Shown here in pieces: positions 30,236 to 38,416 of a DNA stretch of 38,416 bases. The position numbers were made by a program, and so were the translations under genes. The DNA is taken from positions 1 to 38,416 of the forward strand of contig CAJOMP010000005.1 of NCBI GenBank assembly GCA_905235785.1, given 5' to 3'. This DNA comes from an uncultured Clostridia bacterium. Lineage in GTDB: Bacteria > Bacillota > Clostridia > Christensenellales > Borkfalkiaceae. Numbering within the stretch: position 1 is the first letter of the stretch; every line of letters begins with the position of its first letter. A model generated the notes under the pieces. That model was not told where the DNA came from. It saw only the letters and a list, made by a program, of their open reading frames with translations, and made no database searches.

Positions 30236-30429
30236 AACTAAAATATATAGGCGAGTCTTTCGGCGTTGACTCATTAACAAACGGCAAGATATACGAAGCC
30301 ACTATTGAAGACGACGATTTCTACCGTGTCATAGATGACAGCGGCGAAGATTATTTATATTCAAGAACTAACCCCGCCCCGCTTGACAGTTCAAGCCCCG
30401 GCGGAAGATGGGAAATAGTATCCGAATAA
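30232..30429 (+). CDS. Small beta-rich protein coupled to the minor capsid gene
   Basis: A 65-residue protein (LKYIGESFGVDSLTNGKIYE, then DDDFYRVIDDSGEDYLY) of a small SH3-like type often seen in phage genomes. It overlaps the minor capsid gene by ATGA and is followed by two terminators, so the pair is one unit. It could neutralise the capsid-linked C-terminal domain, but this is only a positional idea. Confidence 0.65.
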   Translation: MKLKYIGESFGVDSLTNGKIYEATIEDDDFYRVIDDSGEDYLYSRTNPAPLDSSSPGGRWEIVSE

Positions 30430-30462
30430 TTTTATCAACTTTATAGCAAATTTATAACAATC

Positions 30463-30491
30463 AAAGCACTACCTTCGGGCGGTGCTTTTTT
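30463..30491 (+). terminator. Intrinsic terminator with UUCG tetraloop
   Basis: AAAGCACTACC (30463-30473), loop TTCG, GGCGGTGCTTT (30478-30488). There is one T-G and one A-C pair, closed by the very stable C(UUCG)G loop and followed by T6. Confidence 0.85.
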
Positions 30492-30503
30492 CATAGTTTA
30501 ATT

Positions 30504-30537
30504 AAGACTTTAAGCGATTGCTTAAGGTCTTTTTTTA
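30504..30537 (+). terminator. Second tandem intrinsic terminator
   Basis: AAGACTTTAAGC (30504-30515), loop GATT, GCTTAAGGTCTT (30520-30531), with one G-T wobble, then a T run. It is 12 bp after the first terminator. Confidence 0.85.
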
Positions 30538-30562
30538 TAAAAAAATAAAGGAGGAAGGCAGA

Positions 30563-30745
30563 ATGAATCAATGGGAATATCAGACGATAGTAAGTATTCT
30601 TAACAACGGCGCACCTGCGCTTGCGAACGGGCTTGTAGCAAAAATTAATTCGTTGATAACGGACAATGAAAGATTAAAGTCCGAACTTGAAGCGAAGAAC
30701 AAGCAAGCAGAGAAAAACACTACGTCTGAAAAACAAGGTAAATAA
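30563..30745 (+). CDS. Small helical protein before the scaffold gene
   Basis: A 60-residue protein. ATG 30563 has a strong AAAGGAGG site; an earlier in-frame start lies inside the terminator stem. It has an N-terminal helix (QWEYQTIVSILNNGAPALAN) and a C-terminal coiled coil (LITDNERLKSELEAKNKQAE). It may assist procapsid assembly. A 105-bp gap with a GGTGG/CCACC hairpin (30814-30830) follows. Confidence 0.65.
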   Translation: MNQWEYQTIVSILNNGAPALANGLVAKINSLITDNERLKSELEAKNKQAEKNTTSEKQGK

Positions 30746-30850
30746 TTGTAAAAATTATTTACCCGAAATTAACGTCAGCCGCACGATAGACGGCAAATTC
30801 ATTTATTTTTCAAGGTGGGGGATAGCCACCATAAAAAGGCAGGAGGATTT

Positions 30851-31468
30851 ATGAAATTTTTAGAAAAGTTCCTTTCAGACGAGACCATTAAAGAGTTAAA
30901 CACGAAACTCGGCGATGACCTTGTCGGGCAAATCAACGCAAAACTCGGTGATTACTCAATCGACATCGGAAAAGAAAAACTTATTCCGAAGGTTGTATTC
31001 GACGCCGATAAAAAAGCGTTAAAAGACCAGTTAGCAGAGAGAGACAGCCAGTTAAAAGAACTGAAAGAAAAAGCGAAAGACAACGCGGATCTTACTGCGA
31101 AGATTGCCGAACTCGAAACGGCAAACAAAAACAGTAAAACCGCCTATGAAAAATCGCTTATGGAGACTAAACAGACTTACGCTTACGAAACCGCCCTTGC
31201 TGGCGTGAAAGCGAAAAATGTAAAAGCACTGTCAGGTCTTATTGATAAATCTAAAATAACCTACGAAGATAACGGCACAGGCGGTTATACGGTTAAAGGT
31301 TTGTCAGAACAAATCGAAGCACTTAAAAAGAGTGATGCGTATTTGTTTGAGGGGAATAACCCGAATACCCCTGCCCCTCAAAATCCGCCTGCTAACAACG
31401 ATGCGGTAAAAGCCGCCCAAGACGCAAAATTAAACGGGTGTTTCGGACTCCCCACAGAGGGAAAATAA
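30851..31468 (+). CDS. Scaffolding protein (GP20-like)
   Basis: A 205-residue protein. It has the family pattern of an N-terminal segment, a long coiled coil (about 55-110: LKDQLAERDSQLKELKEKAK), then a TALAGVKAKNVKALSGLID-like core and a Pro/Asn-rich tail. It is placed directly before the major capsid gene, as scaffolds are. ATG 30851 has AGGAGG upstream. It directs capsid assembly and then leaves the procapsid. Confidence 0.88.
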   Translation: MKFLEKFLSDETIKELNTKLGDDLVGQINAKLGDYSIDIGKEKLIPKVVFDADKKALKDQLAERDSQLKELKEKAKDNADLTAKIAELETANKNSKTAYEKSLMETKQTYAYETALAGVKAKNVKALSGLIDKSKITYEDNGTGGYTVKGLSEQIEALKKSDAYLFEGNNPNTPAPQNPPANNDAVKAAQDAKLNGCFGLPTEGK

Positions 31469-31483
31469 TAAGGAGTTCATTAT

Positions 31484-32575
31484 ATGAACAGCATTGCATT
31501 GGCGTTAAAATACACGCCTAAATTGGATGAAATATTCCAGAGAGAAGCCACTTCCATTGACTTGGAAGACACTACCGTAAATTTTGACGGTGTTGATACC
31601 GTTAAAATTCTTAAAGTCAAAGTACCCGACAATGCGGATTACAGCCGTTCGTCTGGCTTTACTACGGGCGACGTAGAAGCAACGTGGGAAACTTGGCAGT
31701 TAACGCAGGACAGAGGTCGTGAGTTCAACGTGGACGCGGTTGATAACGAAGAAACGCTTGACCAGACCTTCGGTGCGGTTTCGGGTGAGTTTATCAGAAC
31801 GAAAGTTATCCCCGAAGTCGATTTATACAGATACGCCACTGTCGCAAGCAAGAGCGGTATATCTGGGACGATCGGTGTTCTCACCACGGGCGATCAGGTT
31901 GTAGCCGCTATTAGCGCAGCCATGACGCAGATGGACGAGGACGAAGTTCCCACCGAAAACAGGTTGCTGTATATCACTCCGACCTGCAAGAGACTTATCG
32001 ACGCGCTTGAAACCTACAAATCACAGAAGGTTATGGAAGGTTTCTCAAAAGTTATCCAAGTTCCGCAGAGCCGTTTCCTTACCAAAATCACCAAGAATAC
32101 GGAGAAGAAATTTGTCCGCCACGCCGACGGTTCATTTATCAACTTTATGATAATTCACAAATCGGCGGCAAAAGCAGTCAGCAAACACGTCAGATTAAGG
32201 ATATTCCTTGCTAACGGTGACGACGACACTGGTGTGAACAGGAATCAGGATATGGACGCGCATAAGTTCCAATACAGGAACGTTCACGACTGCTTTGTTT
32301 ACGACAATAAAGTCGCTGGCATTTATTGCCACTCCGTTCCGCTCGTTGCTATAACCGTAACGGCAGGTTCGGGCGCAAGCGCGGACGTTGAGAGTTTCAA
32401 AGTTCCGTCGGGAACTGTTGCGAAGGTTGACACGACCAACAACAAGATAACTCTTGGCGACGTTACCGTAACCATTACGCCTCCGACCGGTAAAACCATT
32501 ACGGCAGTCAGCGGCGTAACCAACGGCACGGCTGTTTCGGCGAACGCAACCATAACGTTTACTTATTCGTCTTAA
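31484..32575 (+). CDS. Major capsid protein with C-terminal Ig-like domain
   Basis: A 363-residue protein. The HK97-fold pattern is clear: an extended N-arm, the E-loop region with TWETWQLTQDRGREFNVDAV, the peripheral helix, and an A-domain ending in NVHDCFVYDNKVAGIYCH. Residues about 288-363 are a beta-rich Ig-like add-on (VAITVTAGSGASADVESFKV), probably displayed on the capsid surface. It is not preceded by a protease gene, consistent with the separate scaffold. AAGGAG site. Confidence 0.9.
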   Translation: MNSIALALKYTPKLDEIFQREATSIDLEDTTVNFDGVDTVKILKVKVPDNADYSRSSGFTTGDVEATWETWQLTQDRGREFNVDAVDNEETLDQTFGAVSGEFIRTKVIPEVDLYRYATVASKSGISGTIGVLTTGDQVVAAISAAMTQMDEDEVPTENRLLYITPTCKRLIDALETYKSQKVMEGFSKVIQVPQSRFLTKITKNTEKKFVRHADGSFINFMIIHKSAAKAVSKHVRLRIFLANGDDDTGVNRNQDMDAHKFQYRNVHDCFVYDNKVAGIYCHSVPLVAITVTAGSGASADVESFKVPSGTVAKVDTTNNKITLGDVTVTITPPTGKTITAVSGVTNGTAVSANATITFTYSS

Positions 32576-32594
32576 TAGGTAGACAACTAAAATA

Positions 32595-32627
32595 AAAAGG
32601 GGATGGGAGTTTTCTCGTCCCCCTTTA
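32595..32627 (+). terminator. Possible terminator after the major capsid gene
   Basis: AAAGGGG pairs with CCCCTTT and GAG with CTC around TTTT, with an internal loop. The downstream T tract is short. It may lower expression of the connector genes relative to capsid protein. Confidence 0.5.
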
Positions 32628-32689
32628 TATGCTATCTAAAAGTAAAAGGTCGGGGCAGTTCCGAGAGGTAGCAAAGGAGTGAAATTATT

Positions 32690-33172
32690 ATGTTAACGGT
32701 TGGTAAAGATACTTATATTACCGTTTCGGAAGCGGACGAATATATATCGGCAAATTACCCCGAATACGACGATTTAGCGGTGGTCTGGGGCGTTTTATCG
32801 GAGCGAGATAAAGAAGCGTATTTACGGGCGAGTTTGGGGCAAATTGAGGCGCTTGTGATTGAAGGTCGTCCATACGAACGCGGACAGGATTTACAATTTC
32901 CGCGCCGTTGCTGCTTTAAGGCAGGACCGGATATTCCTTCCGAAGTAAAAGAAGCACAGGCGGAAAACGCTATCGCTCTGCTTAACAAAGATTTAAGAAC
33001 TCGGTCGGACGAGCAGATGAAAACGCTCGGAACGCTCGGAGTGGTTAAAAATACGAAGTATAACAAGCGCGAAATGGGCGAAATCGGTCTCGGCGCAACT
33101 CTCACGGGAACGGAAAAACACACGGCATTAGAGAGCGAAGACGCTCTTAAAATGCTGAAATCTTGGTATTAA
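32690..33172 (+). CDS. Head-tail connector (DnaT-like family)
   Basis: A 160-residue protein. The start (VGKDTYITVSEADEYISANY) and the helical body (YLRASLGQIEALVIEGRPYE, LQFPR) match the DnaT-like adaptor proteins found directly after the major capsid gene in Gram-positive phages. It should bind the portal ring as an adaptor. AAAGGAG site. Confidence 0.8.
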   Translation: MLTVGKDTYITVSEADEYISANYPEYDDLAVVWGVLSERDKEAYLRASLGQIEALVIEGRPYERGQDLQFPRRCCFKAGPDIPSEVKEAQAENAIALLNKDLRTRSDEQMKTLGTLGVVKNTKYNKREMGEIGLGATLTGTEKHTALESEDALKMLKSWY

Positions 33173-33184
33173 GGAGTTTAAGTT

Positions 33185-33616
33185 ATGAACACGGTAAGCA
33201 TTTTATATGAAGATTATCCCGTCCTTGTAAACAGCGACGACGTGGAAAAATACTGCGGCTGTAATCTTTCGGAAGAAATAGAAGGTGACAGCGACGAAAA
33301 GGTGTCTAATTTCCTTGACACCGTCCATCAGCAAGTTTACGACTTTTTGATTTATGCGACTGGCGACAGAGATATAAAGGACAGAATAATTACAAAATAT
33401 GCGGAAAGGCTCACAAAGCCGATTACAAAGGCTTTATTAGTGCAGGCTAAATACTTGCTCGCCAGCGGCGATATTGCGCTTTTTAACGGCGTAATTAAGA
33501 CCGTCAACGGCGTGGATATAAAAGACAATAACCAGATAACGGAAAAAGTTATCGGGCCGACAGTCGTAAACCTTTTAATCGGAACGAAGCCGAACATTCT
33601 TTTTGCCGGGAGATAA
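33185..33616 (+). CDS. Head completion/neck protein, unknown family
   Basis: A 143-residue acidic protein, helical in the middle (KVSNFLDTVHQQVYDFLIYA). Its place between adaptor and stopper-like genes suggests a head-tail joining part. No family recognised directly. AAGGAG site; 2 bp before the next gene. Confidence 0.65.
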   Translation: MNTVSILYEDYPVLVNSDDVEKYCGCNLSEEIEGDSDEKVSNFLDTVHQQVYDFLIYATGDRDIKDRIITKYAERLTKPITKALLVQAKYLLASGDIALFNGVIKTVNGVDIKDNNQITEKVIGPTVVNLLIGTKPNILFAGR

Positions 33617-33618
33617 CT

Positions 33619-33969
33619 ATGTCATACAGCAACACGAATTACAATTTCAATTACGATTTGAAGGTAAGAATTATAAACTCGGCGACGGGTAAAACGTTAG
33701 CCGCGTTCGACGCGCGGGAGTTCTCGGAAGAGACAAACAGCGCAAGCGTGGTTTCGGGCGGTATAGCGTCCTTCGATCAGAAATACGCAATCGCCACGTC
33801 CGCCGCCGTAAAGGACTTGATAAAGGCATACGCCTGCCAAGCGATTATAGAGCCTGACACGCCTTGTCAGCGGGAATTTAAGGTTCTTTCGACGGGCATT
33901 TCTAAACGCTCGCCGTTAAAGCAATTCAGGCAAGTGAAAGCCTTTGAAACGGTCATTTATTTGGGGTAA
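33619..33969 (+). CDS. Probable head-tail stopper-like protein
   Basis: A 116-residue beta-rich protein (NYDLKVRIINSATGKTLAAF, REFKVLSTGISKRSPLKQF). Size and place fit a stopper or head-closure protein. Evidence is mainly positional. GGGAG precedes ATG 33619. Confidence 0.6.
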   Translation: MSYSNTNYNFNYDLKVRIINSATGKTLAAFDAREFSEETNSASVVSGGIASFDQKYAIATSAAVKDLIKAYACQAIIEPDTPCQREFKVLSTGISKRSPLKQFRQVKAFETVIYLG

Positions 33970-33976
33970 AGAAAAA

Positions 33977-34300
33977 ATGAGAAGACTAACGCTCGATTTA
34001 GCGTTAAACGAGTTATTAAGGATAACAAAGAATAACGCGCCCGTCAGAAGCTTCCCCGGTCCTACGGGTAAAAGGGGAACGAATATGTATTCGCCTTATC
34101 CCTGCAACCTCAAAAACAACGGTATATGGGGCGAAAATCTGGGCGCAACGTCGGGCAGGGTTGTTTTATCGGGAACGGAAGGTAAAGTCGGTTATTTGCC
34201 TTATACGGAAACGCGAAGCCACAGCCCCGGTTGGCAAGCAAAAAGTATAAACGAATTTGTAAGCGTATTATGCACGGTTTACGGAGGTAAAAGAGTATGA
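33977..34300 (+). CDS. Probable neck/tail-completion protein (gp10-like position)
   Basis: A 107-residue basic protein: an N-terminal helix (LDLALNELLRITKNNAPVRS) then a beta-rich part (TSGRVVLSGTEGKVGYLPYT). The pattern, a helix plus APVRTG-like segment, resembles HK97-gp10-type proteins. ATG 33977 is chosen because an upstream in-frame start lies in the previous gene. It ends in an ATGA overlap with the next gene. Confidence 0.65.
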   Translation: MRRLTLDLALNELLRITKNNAPVRSFPGPTGKRGTNMYSPYPCNLKNNGIWGENLGATSGRVVLSGTEGKVGYLPYTETRSHSPGWQAKSINEFVSVLCTVYGGKRV

Positions 34301-35289
34301 GTAAAAACAAAATAAATCAACTTGTTAAAATGGAAGACTTGGCGGCGGCTTATTCGGCGCTTATGGGAAACAGGTTCGATTTAAGCGTGGACTTTAATCT
34401 TGATATAGAAGCCGACAAAGAAATGGCTTTTATGCGGGCAACGCGTCAGCCTTATAAAATATCTAATATCAAAGCGGAAAGTATGCAAATTGTCCTGCGG
34501 TTTTATCTCTGTTGCGAAGTAAAAGAAAAATACCTTGACGACATTCAGATTATAACGCAACTTTGCGGAATGAATAAAATGCTTTTTGAAAGCAATTCGC
34601 TACAATATAAGGCTTATTCTTTCCTTGATTTTGCCGAACCGCTGGGCGATCCTGTAATAGACTGCGGAAAATGGCACAACACCGTGGAACTGCGCGGAAG
34701 CATTCTCGTCACGCAACTTGAAGGCGGCGTGCTTATAGGGAACGAAGTCGAAACTAAAATCCGCGTCGATATAGGCAAGCAAACCGAAATGGAAGGCGTG
34801 ATCGAAGTGCTGGCTTCGGCTACCACATTAACCAAAACGCAGGAAAGCCCGCAAATGGCGAATAAAGCGGTCGCGGAAGCGTTTAACAATACGCAAGCTT
34901 ATTCGTATTCTTATACAATTTTACTAATGAAAAACGCTATTTGTTTGCGTTTATTAAAAGCCATAAGGAACATACTCCCGTTCGGACTTAACGAAGAAAT
35001 AAGGATAACGGACACTTACCCCGAATTTGTACCTAACGGCGGGCAAATTGTCGATACAAAGTCCGTTATAATGACCGGCGGAACTATTGAAATAAACGCT
35101 GGCGCGTTTGCTTTAATAAATATGACTTTTTTAGATAGAATAACCATTTCAAATGAGATTGAAGAAGACGAAGAGTCAGAAACTCAATCTGATTACGACG
35201 TCACTCACGCAATATCAACATATTTAGCATACAACTCGAATTCGGGTTCTGGCGGTTCTGGAAGCGGTTCAGGTGGTGTTAGTTTTTAG
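34297..35289 (+). CDS. Probable tail tube/structural protein
   Basis: A 330-residue protein with two beta-rich halves and a Ser/Gly linker tail (GSGGSGSGSGG, about 317-327). It stands where the major tail protein gene normally lies, after the neck genes and before the hub. I do not recognise the family, so tail tube assignment is inferred from order and size. Coupled by ATGA to the previous gene. Confidence 0.55.
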   Translation: MSKNKINQLVKMEDLAAAYSALMGNRFDLSVDFNLDIEADKEMAFMRATRQPYKISNIKAESMQIVLRFYLCCEVKEKYLDDIQIITQLCGMNKMLFESNSLQYKAYSFLDFAEPLGDPVIDCGKWHNTVELRGSILVTQLEGGVLIGNEVETKIRVDIGKQTEMEGVIEVLASATTLTKTQESPQMANKAVAEAFNNTQAYSYSYTILLMKNAICLRLLKAIRNILPFGLNEEIRITDTYPEFVPNGGQIVDTKSVIMTGGTIEINAGAFALINMTFLDRITISNEIEEDEESETQSDYDVTHAISTYLAYNSNSGSGGSGSGSGGVSF

Positions 35290-35306
35290 TTAAGGGGTGC
35301 AACAAA

Positions 35307-35765
35307 ATGGATGAAACAAGTATAAATATATATCTATACGGTCAGCGCGGCGGCGGAAATGAAAGCGATCCGACAATGCCGGGCGTAACGCCTAATCCTG
35401 AAGCACCAGACGAGACCGAAACTGGTATTAAGGACAGTGCGAACGCCTTAACTGTAACAAAAGCATTAGGCTTTAAGGTTGGAAGACAGGCTTTAAACAT
35501 GGTAACATCAAGAGTGGGAGTTTCGACCAGAAATAATTTAAAACAACAGCAAACAAACGCTGCCATAAAAGGCGCGGGATACGGCTTGACATTTTTCGGC
35601 TCACTACTTACGCAAAACTATTTTGCCGCCGCCATGACTGCGGTTAGTTTTGTCGGCGACATTTATAGTAGTGGGGTTCAATACAGCGATAACGCTGTGA
35701 AAGAAGAAGGGCGTTTATCAATTTTAAGGCAAAGATATTATGGCAATATCAACAGGAGTCGGTAA
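35307..35765 (+). CDS. Small tail protein with hydrophobic segment, in tape-measure position
   Basis: A 152-residue protein. The N-terminal 45 residues are Gly/Pro/Asp-rich and disordered. Residues about 95-125 are hydrophobic and Ala/Gly-rich (GYGLTFFGSLLTQNYFAAAM) and the C-terminus is basic. It lies between the presumed tail protein and the hub, where a tape measure gene is expected, but is far shorter than usual. It could be a minimal tape measure or a membrane-active ejected protein. Confidence 0.55.
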   Translation: MDETSINIYLYGQRGGGNESDPTMPGVTPNPEAPDETETGIKDSANALTVTKALGFKVGRQALNMVTSRVGVSTRNNLKQQQTNAAIKGAGYGLTFFGSLLTQNYFAAAMTAVSFVGDIYSSGVQYSDNAVKEEGRLSILRQRYYGNINRSR

Positions 35766-38416
35766 ATGATTACAAAAATTAAACTATTTAAAGTGGTTAT
35801 AAAACACATTATTTTTGATAAAAAGCAATATTTTTTACAAGATATATCTGACCAACTCGAAATGCCTATATATAACACCGACCAACTCGACGACGTGTTA
35901 GACACCACGAGAATATCGCTTTTAAATAAAATAAAAAAACCACTTAAACCTTTTACAAGAATTATAATTGAATTAACCGACACCATAGATGGTCAAGACA
36001 ATGTTTCTAAAATATACAGGTATGTTGAAAACGATTCCGTGACGAATATTGTTCGCGGCAACGAGCCTGTTTATATGCACAGCGTTAATTTAATTGAAAT
36101 TACTAAAATTTTAGAAAGAAGAATTGTAGATAATCATTGCTTTACCAACTTCTTACCTTATAATTACGGCGTTGCAAAAACAAAGATGGGGTTTATCCAA
36201 GACGAGGCTTCCTGCTCTATTTATAGTAAAGCCGTAGGAACGGATATAAATCAATATACTGCAAGGCGATTTACGTATCACGAATATGGGGAATACAGCG
36301 ATCGTTTTATGGGGCCGAATATATTATTAGACAACGAAACGGGAACTTTTACAATTCCAACTAATGTTTTTATTGACGTAAAAGGTGCAATGGTAATGAC
36401 TTCCACTTCCGATAATCCGTTTTATACACTTATGGTAATAAACTGGGGCTGGTTCGGTGGTGGCGAAATCGAAGTCACTGTTCCTTTAACTGAATATTAT
36501 GTCTCCAAACCAAACGGAACAAGGACAAATATCACCACAAGCAGCGGGTACACCTTTAATCAGGCAGGTCATTATACGATAACACAAGTGTATTCATATA
36601 AAGTAGATAACCACACCATATTTTATTACAAGGTTCACTGGGATTATTATGTGTATGAAGACGAGTCGCATGTTGCCCACGAATATACAATTAAAGAAGT
36701 AGTGGAAAGGGTGTTAAACACATGTTCAGTATTAGCCGTTGGAATTGACGAACCGGAATTTAAGTTAAATCCAGCATTGGAACAATATCTATCAACGATA
36801 GAAAGTCCCGAATTTTCTTTAACACAATGCACGCTATACGAAGCTCTATCTCAAATCGGGAAATATATTCACGCAATACCGAGACTTATACCGAATGTTT
36901 TTACTGATATAACAACTGACGAAGATGATAATGTTGTTAGTTTCGAGAACGATTTTAAAGAGTGGAATATAATTACTTTTGATTTTTTGGGCAATAAAGA
37001 CGTTAAATTCGTTTTTCAAAATACTACTGCATTTATCGAAAACAACAGATTTACAGGTAACAACTATTCTTTAATTGACCTTGAAAACCCGTCCGACGAG
37101 TTTGCCACCGATTTAGTGAGCAATATTCAGAATGCAACTGTCACGAATTATGAAGGCGGCTATACGGTTACAGAACCATACAAAGACGGTTTTATTTCAA
37201 CAAGGACAGAAAGCACGAGTTTTGAAATATCGGACAATGAATGTATAATCAAAACACGCTTGCCTATTAGAACCATTATTAAAGTGCAATTAAGAGTGGA
37301 AGGTGATAACAATAAAATCGTTGATATAACAAGCCGTGTCATTGAAAAGAAAGTTTACGATCTAAAAAAGGATTACAACGCGTCGGATTATTCCGTCAGT
37401 AAATCGCATTTCCTTTATTATGAAGAAGGTAAGAACAATATTCTTGGCTGCGATTATGTAAGACCAAATAGAAGTTCTTATGATACTTTTGCAAATACAC
37501 AATCAATTAAAGCTATTTTACAATGGGGCGGAATTACGGGCTGGAACGGGCGCATGTGCGACATTGAAGTTCAGGTAAAATATATCCCGTTTTTAGGTTT
37601 TAAGGCTCGTCAATTTAAAACCTTTTACGATAAAAACAGCGAGAAGTCAACCTTGCTATTCAATCAACAAGCTAATGAGATAGATGTAAATCACTACGGC
37701 GAAAATATGAATAGCACCTTGCTTAAAACAGGCAATATAAAAGTTTCAAGGACACAATATTTTACCGACTTTGCAGACGTTCCTCGTTGTGGGCAGTGGC
37801 ACGTAACGGATTATTTTGCCTTTCAAGTCAACACTGAAATTTCTTGCAATATGCCGATAAAGTCAACTTCTGCGTGGTCTAAACATTATAATGAACTTTT
37901 TGCCGATGTTGCTATAAAAAAGGACGTTCGTCAGTTTGAAATTAGCGAAAAAGAATGTATTGCAAGGGATATTGATATACAGGAATTTTGCGTGGTTGAT
38001 ACTAAACTTGATGTGCAAGAAGTGTATAACGACCAGAGATTAACCGATATGCAAGAATGGGTAGAAAAACAACTCGCCCCGGTTGGCTTTGGAACAAATG
38101 ACACGATGTCGGCAATCGCCGCAAAATTACACAACGACAGTGGTAGTTATTCGGGCATCACAGGAATGATTTGCAGCACGGAAACTACAAATAAGGACGG
38201 CGTAATTCAATATCACCATTTTTTCATACCCGTTGCATGCTTTCCTTTTGGGCGTTCAATTGTCGTTCAATTTGCTTTTGACGATAATTATAGTGCGGCA
38301 ACATATTCCGAAGACGCCCCTTCGCAAGCAAGTTATGCGTTTGAAAAATATATCGAATACGGAAACGAATACGGGCAATTTAATAATATTTCTTTTATAT
38401 TAGCAGACAAGATATC
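35766..38416 (+). CDS. Tail hub/tip protein, N-terminal part (continues at base 1)
   Basis: Starts at ATG 35766, directly after the previous stop. It remains open to the window edge and continues across the circular join to 892, giving 1147 residues in total. The N-terminus resembles tail-hub/Tal proteins of siphophages: an early DTTRISLLNKIKKPLKPFTR stretch, then IYRYVENDSVTNIVRGNEPV and LIEITKILERRIVDNHCFTN. The middle is beta-rich with many Tyr/Thr/Asn repeats. No peptidase or muramidase motif is visible. It probably caps the tail and carries the fibres encoded next. Confidence 0.8.
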   Translation, partial: MITKIKLFKVVIKHIIFDKKQYFLQDISDQLEMPIYNTDQLDDVLDTTRISLLNKIKKPLKPFTRIIIELTDTIDGQDNVSKIYRYVENDSVTNIVRGNEPVYMHSVNLIEITKILERRIVDNHCFTNFLPYNYGVAKTKMGFIQDEASCSIYSKAVGTDINQYTARRFTYHEYGEYSDRFMGPNILLDNETGTFTIPTNVFIDVKGAMVMTSTSDNPFYTLMVINWGWFGGGEIEVTVPLTEYYVSKPNGTRTNITTSSGYTFNQAGHYTITQVYSYKVDNHTIFYYKVHWDYYVYEDESHVAHEYTIKEVVERVLNTCSVLAVGIDEPEFKLNPALEQYLSTIESPEFSLTQCTLYEALSQIGKYIHAIPRLIPNVFTDITTDEDDNVVSFENDFKEWNIITFDFLGNKDVKFVFQNTTAFIENNRFTGNNYSLIDLENPSDEFATDLVSNIQNATVTNYEGGYTVTEPYKDGFISTRTESTSFEISDNECIIKTRLPIRTIIKVQLRVEGDNNKIVDITSRVIEKKVYDLKKDYNASDYSVSKSHFLYYEEGKNNILGCDYVRPNRSSYDTFANTQSIKAILQWGGITGWNGRMCDIEVQVKYIPFLGFKARQFKTFYDKNSEKSTLLFNQQANEIDVNHYGENMNSTLLKTGNIKVSRTQYFTDFADVPRCGQWHVTDYFAFQVNTEISCNMPIKSTSAWSKHYNELFADVAIKKDVRQFEISEKECIARDIDIQEFCVVDTKLDVQEVYNDQRLTDMQEWVEKQLAPVGFGTNDTMSAIAAKLHNDSGSYSGITGMICSTETTNKDGVIQYHHFFIPVACFPFGRSIVVQFAFDDNYSAATYSEDAPSQASYAFEKYIEYGNEYGQFNNISFILADKI
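38318..38416. repeat. Right copy of the 99-bp terminal overlap
   Basis: Exact copy of bases 1-99. Removing one copy gives a 38,317-bp circle. Read through the join, the gene beginning at 35766 stays open and stops at 892. Confidence 0.95.

Overview
The window is one complete circular genome of a temperate tailed phage. The first 99 bases (1-99) recur exactly as the last 99 (38318-38416), so the unique circle is 38,317 bp and the tail gene that runs off the right edge re-enters at base 1 in the same frame. The attachment site is intact, so this is the circular or excised form, not an integrated prophage with flanking host DNA. Strong Shine-Dalgarno sites, moderately low GC, an ImmA/IrrE peptidase, a YqaJ-DUF1351-RecT recombination set, an SPP1-type packaging/portal/scaffold block and an ArpU/RinA-like late regulator point to a Bacillota host, most likely a clostridial gut bacterium. 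TGA is used as a stop.

Layout on the circle: (i) 10294-10441 is the lysis/lysogeny switch, with two divergent promoters over repeated GTGCA(C) operator half-sites. (ii) Leftward from it lie the repressor (9961-10293), a small frame that runs into the integrase, and the tyrosine integrase (8788-9765), followed by attP, which carries the 3' end of a host tRNA gene (8637-8661). (iii) Rightward, 10442-23259 is the early region: small unknown proteins, a Cro-like protein, YqaJ exonuclease, DUF1351, RecT, and a replication initiator with its origin iterons inside the gene. It continues with a short SAM synthetase homologue, an HTH gene broken at a G9 tract, a circularly permuted C5 methyltransferase containing a G8 tract, an adenine-type methyltransferase, and many small accessory genes. 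(iv) 23321-23731 encodes the probable late activator, followed by a palindrome, an extended -10 promoter and a structured, terminated RNA. (v) 24034-34300 holds ParB-methyltransferase, terminase subunits, portal, minor capsid protein with an extra C-terminal domain, scaffold, major capsid protein and connectors. (vi) 34297-35765 and the 1147-residue hub (35766-38416 plus 1-892) make an unusually small tail module. (vii) 893-1335 is a self-contained moron. (viii) 1358-7314 holds two fibre-like proteins (a beta-roll protein and a leucine-rich-repeat protein), small coiled-coil proteins and three membrane proteins. (ix) 7384-8536 is an ImmA/IrrE plus membrane-protein cassette with its own promoter and terminator.

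As a system: the repressor and ImmA-type protease set lysogeny, and integrase recombines attP with a tRNA gene. After induction the early operon replicates the genome from internal iterons and recombines it. The SAM synthetase homologue and three methyltransferases suggest heavy investment in DNA methylation, possibly phase-variable through G tracts. The late regulator then turns on packaging and virion genes. I could not identify an endolysin, a holin or a normal-length tape measure protein. Functions marked unknown are unknown to me from sequence alone.
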